A stretch of 5,729 bases of DNA from JAWXTS01 sp044433305 (GTDB lineage: Bacteria > Bacteroidota > Bacteroidia > Bacteroidales > Rikenellaceae), in contig JAWXTS010000088.1 in NCBI GenBank assembly GCA_044433305.1, positions 1 to 5,729 of the forward strand, written 5' to 3'. Made by a program: the position numbers and the translations under genes. Under the pieces are notes generated by a model. It did no database searches. It was given only the letters and a program-made list of their open reading frames with translations, and was not told the origin of the DNA. Below, one piece after another: positions 1 through 5,727 of this stretch. Every line of letters starts with the position of its first letter. Position 1 is the first letter of the stretch.

Positions 1-2127
1 AGTGAAGATTTCGTAAGGGCGGTTGTTATGTATTCCGATAAAGGCGATCCAATCCTCGGTGCCATTCTTGAAACGTAGGATGTCGGCATCAAGTTCTATT
101 GGGCGTCTTAGTGGAGGGATGATAGTCTCGGTTTCTTTCTCTTTCTTGGCCTCGACAAGTACACCCGCACGTGAGCCGTCACGATAAACCGTAACACCCT
201 TACAACCACACTCCCAGCCAGTCATGTAGACACTAGCCACAGTCTCCTCTGTAATTTCGTTTGGTAGGTTCACGGTAACAGATATAGAGTGGTCTACCCA
301 TTTCTGTATGCCTCCCTGCATCTTGACTTTGTTTACCCAGTCAATATCGTTGGCCGTAGCTTTGTGATAAGGAGTTTTCTCTATAATCTTCTCTACTTCC
401 TCAAGTGGCATTCTCTTAACCTTATCTGGGTCATAGCCATTGATTTCCAGCCATGTGATGAACTTATGGTGGAATACGTTGTACTCTTCCCATGAATCGC
501 CTACCTCGTCAACAAAGGTGATGTTCACATCGTTGTCAGAAGGGTTGACCTTGCGACGGCGAGTGTAAACAACTCTAAATGCTGGCTCGATACCAGAAGT
601 TGTTTGAGTCATAAGGCTTGTAGTTCCTGTTGGAGCAATAGTAAGCATGGCGATGTTGCGTCGACCATACTTAATCATATCCTCATAAAGTTGTGGGTCA
701 GCCTCTTTGATACGTTGTATCATTGGGTTGTTGGCCTCGCGAGCAGTGTCATAAACCTCAAACGCACCACGCTCCTTGGCCATCTCGACAGATGCACGGT
801 AAGCGGCTAGGGCTAGAGCTTTCTGTACCTCGACAGCAAATTCAGTTGCCTCTGGCGAACCATATCTTAGGTTCAAGGCAGCCAACATATCGCCCTCGGC
901 AGTGATGCCTAGTCCTGTGCGGCGGCCCTGAAGAGCTTTCTCGCGTATCTTCTTCCATAGGTTAAGCTCTACTGAACGTATGTCCTTATCCTCTGGGTCT
1001 TTGTCTATCTTCTCGATTATGGCATCTATCTTTTCTAGTTCTAGGTCGATAATGTCGTCCATCATGCGCATGGCACGGTTGGCGTGACGATTAAACTTCT
1101 CGAAGTTGAAGCTTGCCTTGTCGCTAAATGGATTATCCACATAGCCATATAGGTTGATAGCTAGCAGGCGGCAGCTATCATAAGGGCATAGAGGAATCTC
1201 TCCACAAGGGTTTGTAGACACGGTGCGGAAACCTAAGTCGGCATAGCAATCAGGAATAGACTCTTTGATGATAGTATCCCAGAACAAGATTCCTGGCTCA
1301 GCAGATCTCCATGCGTTGTGTATAATTTTGTTCCACAATGCTGTGGCGTCGATATTCTTTTGGTATGTTGGCTCTTTGGCCTCGATAGGGAATTGTTGGT
1401 GGTATTGAGAACCTGATTTCACGCTCTGCATAAATTCATCGTCTATCTTGATAGAGACGTTGGCACCAGTAACTTTTCCAGTTTCGATTTTAGCATCTAT
1501 AAAGCTCTCTGCATCAGGGTGCTTGATAGATAGAGATAGCATAAGTGCTCCACGGCGACCGTCCTGTGCAACCTCGCGTGTAGAGTTAGAGTAGCGTTCC
1601 ATGAAAGGCACGATACCCGTTGAGGTAAGCGCACTGTTTAGTACGGGGCTACCAGTAGGGCGTATGTGAGATAGGTCATGACCTACACCGCCGCGACGTT
1701 TCATAAGCTGTACTTGCTCCTCGTCTATGCGGATAATACCACCATAGCTATCAGCAGGATTATGATGACCGATAACAAAACAATTTGAAAGAGAGGCAAT
1801 CTGAAGATTGTTTCCAATACCTGTCATTGGGCCACCCTGAGGAATGATATATTTAAAGCCCTTAAGCAGCTCGTAAATATCATTTGCATCCATAGGGTTT
1901 GCATACTTCTTCTCTATACGAGCAATCTCGTTGGCTATGCGCATGTGCATGCTCTTTGGAGAGTTCTCATATATATTGCCAAAAGAGTCTTTTAGGGCGT
2001 ACTTGCTGACCCATACCGTTGCAGCTAGTTCGTCACCTTCAAAGTACTCGCGAGCGGCGTCTACTGCTTCTTGGTAGCTGTAAGTGCGCAATTCACTTTC
2101 GTTGTTTGGTTTGGTTTCAGGTTTCAT
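1..2127 (-). CDS. nrdJ: Adenosylcobalamin-dependent (class II) ribonucleotide reductase, C-terminus cut off by window edge
   Basis: Reduces ribonucleotides to deoxyribonucleotides in the cytoplasm, using adenosylcobalamin to generate the thiyl radical, so no NrdB-type radical subunit or oxygen is needed. The first 709 residues are present and the frame is open to position 1. The radical-site motif NPCGE lies at residues 306-310 (N306, C308 as thiyl Cys, E310). The redox pair is C116 (SNCFV) and C319 (CPYDSC); the 11-residue C308-C319 spacing is the same as I recall for Thermotoga NrdJ. The PTGTTS phosphate-binding loop is at 499-504, followed by SGIEP at 511-515. CKGVTVYRDGSR at 643-654 is typical of NrdJ, and the stretch from about 672 resembles the start of a TSCPD domain (RPYEIF near 703). 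No N-terminal ATP-cone is visible. The ATG at 2127 is preceded by an A-rich leader without a clear Shine-Dalgarno. folB lies 116 bp upstream on the same strand. Family assignment is secure; about 100-150 C-terminal residues are probably missing (inferred). Confidence 0.95.
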   Translation of the reverse strand, partial: MKPETKPNNESELRTYSYQEAVDAAREYFEGDELAATVWVSKYALKDSFGNIYENSPKSMHMRIANEIARIEKKYANPMDANDIYELLKGFKYIIPQGGPMTGIGNNLQIASLSNCFVIGHHNPADSYGGIIRIDEEQVQLMKRRGGVGHDLSHIRPTGSPVLNSALTSTGIVPFMERYSNSTREVAQDGRRGALMLSLSIKHPDAESFIDAKIETGKVTGANVSIKIDDEFMQSVKSGSQYHQQFPIEAKEPTYQKNIDATALWNKIIHNAWRSAEPGILFWDTIIKESIPDCYADLGFRTVSTNPCGEIPLCPYDSCRLLAINLYGYVDNPFSDKASFNFEKFNRHANRAMRMMDDIIDLELEKIDAIIEKIDKDPEDKDIRSVELNLWKKIREKALQGRRTGLGITAEGDMLAALNLRYGSPEATEFAVEVQKALALAAYRASVEMAKERGAFEVYDTAREANNPMIQRIKEADPQLYEDMIKYGRRNIAMLTIAPTGTTSLMTQTTSGIEPAFRVVYTRRRKVNPSDNDVNITFVDEVGDSWEEYNVFHHKFITWLEINGYDPDKVKRMPLEEVEKIIEKTPYHKATANDIDWVNKVKMQGGIQKWVDHSISVTVNLPNEITEETVASVYMTGWECGCKGVTVYRDGSRAGVLVEAKKEKETETIIPPLRRPIELDADILRFKNGTEDWIAFIGIHNNRPYEIFT

Positions 2128-2171
2128 AATTATGCTATATTTCTTAGATTTTTTAACGGTGAAAATGTTTA

Positions 2172-2202
2172 CAATGTTACGACAAACTTTTTACAACAAC
2201 AA
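2172..2202 (-). promoter_or_regulatory. Candidate nrdJ promoter (weak match)
   Basis: On the minus strand, TAACATTG (2179-2172) matches the Bacteroidota -7 element TAnnTTTG at all but one fixed position, and a TTG at 2202-2200 sits 20 bp upstream as a -33 box. The implied transcript start is about 38 nt before the nrdJ ATG. An alternative -7, CATATTTG (2213-2206), also has one mismatch but lacks a good -33. nrdJ might instead be read from the folB promoter. No cobalamin riboswitch or NrdR-type paired palindromes are recognisable in this 116-bp gap. Confidence 0.3.
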
Positions 2203-2221
2203 TGACAAATATGAAATGTTA

Positions 2222-2239
2222 TTAACAGCTAGTTAACAG
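2222..2239. repeat. Short phased repeat TTAACAG x2 between folB and nrdJ
   Basis: Two copies of TTAACAG (2222-2228 and 2233-2239) start 11 bp apart, about one helical turn. The same stretch also reads as an inverted repeat TTAAC-AGCTA-GTTAA (2222-2236). It lies just after the folB stop codon and about 20 bp upstream of the candidate nrdJ -33 box, so it could be an operator. It has no T-tract or GC-rich stem and does not look like an intrinsic terminator. The function is unknown and the pattern is short enough to be chance. Confidence 0.3.
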
Positions 2240-2243
2240 TTTT

Positions 2244-2609
2244 CTAGTCCCTTGATTTACAGAGTGTTGTGCTGACACTTTTTACCTTGCCTCCAAGTGG
2301 TGGGGCGAGCTTTTCGATAGTGATTTCAACACTTATAATCTGGGAAAACTGCTCCAAAAGTGCGTTAGAGATACGCCACGCCACGTTTTCGATTATGTCT
2401 GATGGTATGTTCATCTGCTCACAAACCGCGTCATAGACCTCAAGGTAGTTTACGGTCTTGGATATGTCGTCATTTTGGGCGGCATCCCCGAGGTTGACCT
2501 GCATTTTTAGCTCGACATTAAACTTGTTGCCCACGATTTTTTCAAGCTCATAGCAGCCGTGAAACGCGTGGAACTCCATATTATTTAGTGAAATGGTAGA
2601 AATAGACAT
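2244..2609 (-). CDS. folB: Dihydroneopterin aldolase
   Basis: Cytoplasmic enzyme of folate biosynthesis that cleaves 7,8-dihydroneopterin to 6-hydroxymethyl-7,8-dihydropterin and glycolaldehyde; family members act as octamers. The 121-residue product has the usual FolB length. HGCYELEKIVG at 17-27 supplies the conserved HG and active-site Glu (E23). VNYLEVY at 53-59 supplies the conserved Tyr (Y55). IIENVAWRI at 72-80 supplies the pterin-anchoring Glu (E74). IEKLAPPLGG at 98-107 supplies the catalytic Lys (K100). These positions align with E22, Y54, E74 and K100 of the Staphylococcus aureus enzyme as I recall it. I chose the ATG at 2609. An in-frame ATG at 2657 would add 16 residues, but it falls inside the divergent promoter region and FolB proteins begin close to this strand. 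nrdJ follows on the same strand after 116 bp and may be cotranscribed. Confidence 0.93.
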   Translation of the reverse strand: MSISTISLNNMEFHAFHGCYELEKIVGNKFNVELKMQVNLGDAAQNDDISKTVNYLEVYDAVCEQMNIPSDIIENVAWRISNALLEQFSQIISVEITIEKLAPPLGGKVKSVSTTLCKSRD

Positions 2610-2632
2610 GATAGTAGTAATTTTGTTTGTCA

Positions 2633-2640
2633 CAAATGTA
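2633..2640 (-). promoter_or_regulatory. folB promoter -7 element
   Basis: On the minus strand this reads TACATTTG, a perfect match to the Bacteroidota -7 consensus TAnnTTTG, followed by TG. Transcription would start about 17 nt before the folB ATG at 2609. No convincing TTG -33 box lies at the usual distance upstream, so the promoter may be weak or activator-dependent. The element forms the left arm of the inverted repeat at 2631-2662. Confidence 0.55.
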
Positions 2641-2652
2641 AGAAAAATATCG

Positions 2653-2660
2653 TACATTTG
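2653..2660 (+). promoter_or_regulatory. Kinase gene promoter -7 element
   Basis: TACATTTG matches the Bacteroidota -7 consensus exactly and lies about 30 nt before the ATG at 2690, which gives a 5' leader of roughly 23 nt. The nearest TTG upstream (2627-2629) is 23 bp away, longer than the usual 19-21 bp, so the -33 box is uncertain. It is the right arm of the inverted repeat shared with the folB promoter. Confidence 0.6.
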
Positions 2661-2689
2661 TGGACTCTTAAACTCAAATAGTCTCCACT

Positions 2690-3691
2690 ATGAAAAATGT
2701 GATAGGCATAGGAAACGCCTTGACAGATATCCTGATAAATCTTACTAACAACGATGTGTTAGAACGTTTTGACATTGCTCCAGGAAGTATGAACCTTGTC
2801 GACTCGACTAAACAAAAAGAGGTCGGCGAATTTGTTGCCGACATGCCAAGAACACTGTCTTTGGGCGGAGCAACTTCTAATACCATCCGCGCCATGGCCA
2901 AGCTTGGTTCGCAGGTGGGGTATATAGGCAAGGTTGGAGAAGATGCTACGGGCGACTTCTTTGAGCAAGCTATGGTGAATCTAGGCATCAAACCTGTTAT
3001 ATTTCGTGGCCAAAAACATTCGGGTCGCTGTGTGTCGCTTGTGTCGCCAGATGGCGAGCGCACCATGTGCACCTACCTTGGCTCGGCTCTAGAACTAAAT
3101 AAGGCAGAGGTTGTTGAGGATATATTCAAAGGTTATGACTGCCTATATGTTGAGGGTTACCTTGTTCAAGATCATGAGCTTATAGAGCACGCAATGCGTC
3201 AAGCTAAGGCTATGGGAATGAAGGTCGCCATAGATCTAGCTAGCTTTAATATCGTAGAGGAAAATATAGACTTTCTGCATAAACTTGTACGCGAGAATGT
3301 AGATATACTCTTTGCCAACGAGCAAGAGGCAACAGCTTTTACGGGTAACGACAACCCTCGCGAGGCTCTAGACATAATCTCAGAAAATTGTGAACTCTCT
3401 GTGGTTAAGATAGGCCGCAAGGGCGCGTATATCAAATATCAAGGCAAGGTAGAGCATGTAGGTATCATGGAGGCTGCTAAGCGTGTAGATACTACGGGCG
3501 CAGGTGATTTCTATGCTGCTGGCTTTTTGTTCGGTATGTGCAAAGGACTATCGCTGGTTCAGTGTGGCACCATAGGCGCGATAACTGCGGGTAAGGTAAT
3601 AGAGGTCGTAGGTACAACCTTCGGAGAAGAGGTCTGGACAGAAATCTCTTCGCTTGTGAAACAAGTTGAAAAAGGACAATACCTATTCTAG
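2690..3691 (+). CDS. PfkB-family kinase, adenosine kinase-like
   Basis: Ribokinase/PfkB-fold cytoplasmic kinase that transfers the ATP gamma-phosphate to a sugar or nucleoside hydroxyl. Bacteroidota relatives of this size are usually annotated as adenosine kinase (adenosine to AMP, purine salvage), but the substrate cannot be proven from sequence. The 333 residues fit the family. GIGNALTD at 6-13 is the N-terminal substrate-side motif with D13. LGGATSN at 58-64 belongs to the first PfkB signature region. NEQE at 210-213 is the NxxE magnesium/phosphate motif. DTTGAGDFYAAGF from 267 is the second PfkB signature, with the GAGD anion hole at 270-273 and catalytic base D273. The ATG at 2690 sits about 30 nt after a consensus -7 box, with no Shine-Dalgarno. 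The gene is divergent from folB, and its stop codon overlaps that of the convergent epimerase. Alternatives are ribokinase or fructokinase-type substrates. Confidence 0.88.
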   Translation: MKNVIGIGNALTDILINLTNNDVLERFDIAPGSMNLVDSTKQKEVGEFVADMPRTLSLGGATSNTIRAMAKLGSQVGYIGKVGEDATGDFFEQAMVNLGIKPVIFRGQKHSGRCVSLVSPDGERTMCTYLGSALELNKAEVVEDIFKGYDCLYVEGYLVQDHELIEHAMRQAKAMGMKVAIDLASFNIVEENIDFLHKLVRENVDILFANEQEATAFTGNDNPREALDIISENCELSVVKIGRKGAYIKYQGKVEHVGIMEAAKRVDTTGAGDFYAAGFLFGMCKGLSLVQCGTIGAITAGKVIEVVGTTFGEEVWTEISSLVKQVEKGQYLF

Positions 3692-4767
3692 GCCATCTCT
3701 ACCCACGACAAGCATCTGAAGCCTTGTTGTGCGCTCAATAGTTTGTGTTCAAAATACTTGATTGTTTTTATCAGCCCTACATCTAGATCGACGTGCGGCT
3801 GCCAGTCTAGTAGCTTGTTTGCTAGAGTTATGTCTGGTGTGCAGTTGCCAAGTTCACCCTGAGAAAGGTTCATGTACTTGACCTGTGATTTGCTACCCGA
3901 AAGTTTGATAATCTTCTCTACCAGATCCTTTATGGTTAGCCTCTGGTTGTTACCTATATTTATAGGTCTGTGTAGCTGCTGATAGTCTTTTGATTTTTTC
4001 TGCTTTTGTGGATAATGCATGTTGTAGTTGCTGTCACACACGCCCATCTCATGATTATCTTGACTCTTATCTAGGTGGTTGTTCATAAGCTGTATAAGAC
4101 CATCTACAACGTCGTCTATATAACAAGGGCTTCGATATTGCAATCCATTCTGGTATATTGTTATGTCTCGGCCCTGCAAGGCTCGCTCAATGACCATGGG
4201 TATTATTCTGTTGTTGTCAGCCCACATGTTGGGTCCATAGGTGTTGAATATGCGCGCTATGCGTATGTCGGTTCCATATTTTCGCCAGAACGATGTCATG
4301 ATAGTTTCAGACACCCTCTTGCTCTCGATGTAGGCCGCACTTTGAGATAGCATGTCAACCACCCCTGGTGTAGTCTCGGGTATGGAGCTTGTGTGGGTCT
4401 TGCCATAGATTTTGCTTGTCGATGCTTGTAGTATTGTGGCATTGCAACTTTTGGCCAGCTCCAACATGTTGAGAGTGCCTAAGATGACGGTCTTGATGGT
4501 TCCTATGGGGTCGGCCAAATGATTTGTGGCAGACGAAGGAGCCGCCAGATTATAAATCTGAAATACATTGCCCTTAAAGGCTGCGGTTATGTCACCCTCT
4601 ATAAACTCAAAGTTCTTGAGATGTAAGAGATGCGATATGTTTTCTTTATAACCCGTACTGAGATTGTCTAAGCCAATAACGTTGTGGCCCTCAGATAAGA
4701 GTCGCTGGCATAGGTTAGAGCCTATAAAGCCTGCTGCTCCCGTAACTAGAATCTTGCCTGTTCTCAT
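3688..4767 (-). CDS. NAD-dependent epimerase/dehydratase, UDP-glucuronate decarboxylase-like
   Basis: Extended short-chain dehydrogenase that probably acts on a nucleotide sugar for envelope or capsular polysaccharide. In the 359-residue form starting at 4767, GAAGFIG at 10-16 is the NAD-binding glycine loop and D34 (GLDNLSTG) the likely ribose-binding acid. Y146 and K150 (YIESK) form the YxxxK catalytic pair, and RIFNTYGP at 172-179 plus the QYRSPCYIDD stretch from 210 resemble UDP-xylose synthase (UXS). Two departures stand out. ASTSKIYG has Lys at 119 where UXS and RmlB relatives have an active-site Glu, and residues about 232-266 are an extra hydrophilic N/Q/K-rich insertion. The substrate is therefore uncertain. 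An in-frame ATG at 4800 would add 11 residues; I prefer 4767 because the GxxGxxG loop normally starts within about 10 residues and an A-rich tract precedes it. lspA is 67 bp upstream on the same strand, so the two are probably cotranscribed. Confidence 0.85.
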   Translation of the reverse strand: MRTGKILVTGAAGFIGSNLCQRLLSEGHNVIGLDNLSTGYKENISHLLHLKNFEFIEGDITAAFKGNVFQIYNLAAPSSATNHLADPIGTIKTVILGTLNMLELAKSCNATILQASTSKIYGKTHTSSIPETTPGVVDMLSQSAAYIESKRVSETIMTSFWRKYGTDIRIARIFNTYGPNMWADNNRIIPMVIERALQGRDITIYQNGLQYRSPCYIDDVVDGLIQLMNNHLDKSQDNHEMGVCDSNYNMHYPQKQKKSKDYQQLHRPINIGNNQRLTIKDLVEKIIKLSGSKSQVKYMNLSQGELGNCTPDITLANKLLDWQPHVDLDVGLIKTIKYFEHKLLSAQQGFRCLSWVEMA

Positions 4768-4798
4768 AGCTTTTTTTTCAGACTCAAAAGCAAGAACC

Positions 4799-4815
4799 AT
4801 TCCATATCATGGAAT
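4799..4815. repeat. Perfect 7-bp inverted repeat between lspA and epimerase gene
   Basis: ATTCCAT (4799-4805), a 3-bp centre ATC, and ATGGAAT (4809-4815) form a perfect inverted repeat in the short gap after lspA. It overlaps the alternative upstream ATG of the epimerase gene. It has no T-tract, so terminator function is unlikely. It could be an operator-like site, an mRNA processing hairpin, or chance. Confidence 0.4.
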
Positions 4816-4834
4816 CTCTGGCAACTGTTTGAGC

Positions 4835-5434
4835 CTACTCAAAAATCTTGCGCTGGAAGATGATTAGATAAACGATGCCCACAGAAATATAGCTGTCCGC
4901 TACGTTGAATATAGGTCTGAAGAACTCGAATGGCTCACCACCCCAGAAAGGAAACCAGTCGGGGAAGAAGCCCCTGATAAGTGGGAAGTAGAACATGTCG
5001 ACCACATTGCCGTGCATCAAAGAGGAATACCCTCCGCCCGCAGGGAACAGTGTGGCTACGCTATTGTAGGTCGATTCAGAGAATATTGCACCATAGAATA
5101 CCCCATCGATAATATTACCCAGAGCACCTGCCAAAACCATAGAACACCCTATGATTGCGCCTGTGGGAGCTTTCTTCTTGACCAACTTGAATATATATAC
5201 TATAAGTGCTACTACAAGTAATATCCTAAAGATGCTGAGTATCAACTTTCCGTAATCGCCCCCTAGTTGCATGCCATAGGCGGCTCCGGGGTTTTCGATG
5301 AACCTTATCTGGCACCACTCGCCAAAGACATTTATGCTTTGATTGACGGTCATGCTTAGCTTTACGATAAACTTAACTATTTGATCTATAACCAGAAGAA
5401 GGGCTACGAATATTGCGACTTTGTTTTTTGTCAT
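4835..5434 (-). CDS. lspA: Lipoprotein signal peptidase (signal peptidase II)
   Basis: Inner-membrane aspartic protease that removes the signal peptide of prolipoproteins after lipidation of the lipobox Cys by Lgt. The 199 residues exceed the roughly 165 of proteobacterial LspA because of a long aromatic-rich stretch (about 116-172) before the last motif, an arrangement I associate with Bacteroidota members. Hydrophobic membrane segments lie at about 6-24, 63-84, 92-113 and 182-195. Conserved motifs appear in order: IDQIVK at 16-21; ENPGAAYG at 47-54; GALGNIIDG at 103-111 with catalytic D110; HGNVVDMFYFP at 141-151; and FNVADSYISVG at 176-186 with catalytic D180. The ATG at 5434 gives a short hydrophobic N-terminus and sits close behind a consensus promoter. 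The gene heads a probable two-gene transcript with the downstream epimerase. Assignment is secure. Confidence 0.97.
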   Translation of the reverse strand: MTKNKVAIFVALLLVIDQIVKFIVKLSMTVNQSINVFGEWCQIRFIENPGAAYGMQLGGDYGKLILSIFRILLVVALIVYIFKLVKKKAPTGAIIGCSMVLAGALGNIIDGVFYGAIFSESTYNSVATLFPAGGGYSSLMHGNVVDMFYFPLIRGFFPDWFPFWGGEPFEFFRPIFNVADSYISVGIVYLIIFQRKIFE

Positions 5435-5455
5435 AACAGTTTGTTGTTTGGTTCA

Positions 5456-5484
5456 CAAATATAGCAAAAACAAATTAGTTTCAA
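5456..5484 (-). promoter_or_regulatory. lspA promoter
   Basis: On the minus strand, TATATTTG (5463-5456) matches the Bacteroidota -7 consensus exactly, and a TTG at 5484-5482 lies 18 bp upstream, slightly short of the usual 19-21 bp. The predicted start gives a leader of about 15 nt before the ATG at 5434. The -7 continues as TG, as in the folB, kinase and tRNA promoters of this window. Confidence 0.6.
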
Positions 5485-5590
5485 TAGTTGTTGATTGTGG
5501 AGGTTTGTCAATGCTAGTTGTTGAGCGGTGCAATATGTTTATTATTAGTGCTTTATGATTTATGGGCGAAAAAAATATTAACTTTTTTGT

Positions 5591-5610
5591 TTAATTATTT
5601 GGATAATTAA
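5591..5610. repeat. 8-bp inverted repeat around the tRNA-Ser promoter -33 box
   Basis: TTAATTAT (5591-5598), TTGG (5599-5602) and ATAATTAA (5603-5610) form a perfect inverted repeat whose loop contains the TTG -33 box of the tRNA promoter. The arms are purely A/T, so a stable RNA terminator is unlikely. An AT-rich upstream element or a protein-binding site is more plausible, and chance is possible in such AT-rich DNA. Confidence 0.5.
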
Positions 5611-5629
5611 TAATAAGCTCTTATTTTTG
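5598..5629 (+). promoter_or_regulatory. tRNA-Ser promoter
   Basis: TTTG (5598-5601) and TATTTTTG (5622-5629) match the Bacteroidota -33 and -7 elements, with exactly 20 bp between them. The predicted start falls within a few bases of the tRNA 5' end at 5640. This is the best promoter in the window. The rest of the 205-bp spacer between lspA and the tRNA is AT-rich and holds the lspA promoter on the other strand; I see no open reading frame longer than about 15 codons there. Confidence 0.75.
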
Positions 5630-5639
5630 TGGCTCGAAA

Positions 5640-5727
5640 GGAGAGATGGCAGAGTGGTCGATTGCGGCGGTCTTGAAAACCGTTGAACTGAGAGGTTCCT
5701 GGGGTTCGAATCCCTATCTCTCCGCCA
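5640..5727 (+). tRNA. tRNA-Ser, anticodon UGA
   Basis: A complete class II tRNA that decodes UCA (and other UCN) serine codons. The acceptor stem GGAGAGA (5640-5646) pairs with TCTCTCC (5717-5723), followed by discriminator G (5724), typical of serine tRNAs, and an encoded CCA (5725-5727). The anticodon stem is 5667-5671 with 5679-5683, and the loop CTTGAAA carries anticodon TGA at 5674-5676. A long variable arm pairs GAAC (5685-5688) with GTTC (5695-5698). The T stem (5700-5704 with 5712-5716) closes a TTCGAAT loop. All helices form with only G-U exceptions, so it should be functional. Confidence 0.97.

Larger units (their letters stand above)
2631..2662. repeat. Perfect 10-bp inverted repeat in divergent promoter region
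   Basis: CACAAATGTA (2631-2640) and TACATTTGTG (2653-2662) are exact reverse complements separated by 12 bp of AT-rich sequence. Each arm contains a perfect outward-facing TAnnTTTG -7 element, so the two divergent genes have mirror-image core promoters, and each -33 position would fall near the opposite arm. The arrangement could simply be two consensus promoters back to back, or an operator for a dimeric regulator that controls both genes. Confidence 0.7.

Noticed and set aside
289..905. Plus-strand open frames of 60-68 codons
   Set aside because: They are antisense to nrdJ, whose translation is continuous with all catalytic motifs; no promoter or family resemblance supports them.
2610..2657. 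N-terminal extension of FolB to the ATG at 2657
   Set aside because: The 16 extra residues lie over the divergent promoter region and precede the normal FolB N-terminal strand; the start at 2609 gives the family's usual length and catalytic residue numbering.
2674..3072. 132-codon open frame antisense to the kinase gene
   Set aside because: It lies wholly opposite a gene with intact PfkB motifs, shows no recognisable domain, and is composed like a shadow frame.
4075..4350. 91-codon plus-strand open frame
   Set aside because: It is antisense to the epimerase gene, with no recognisable motif and no promoter.
5012..5221. 69-codon plus-strand open frame
   Set aside because: It is opposite the lspA coding sequence, whose catalytic motifs are intact, so it is a shadow frame.
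5570..5590. A-run and T-run (AAAAAAATATTAACTTTTTT) as a terminator
   Set aside because: The potential stem is purely A-T and lies between divergent transcripts, where no gene needs terminating.
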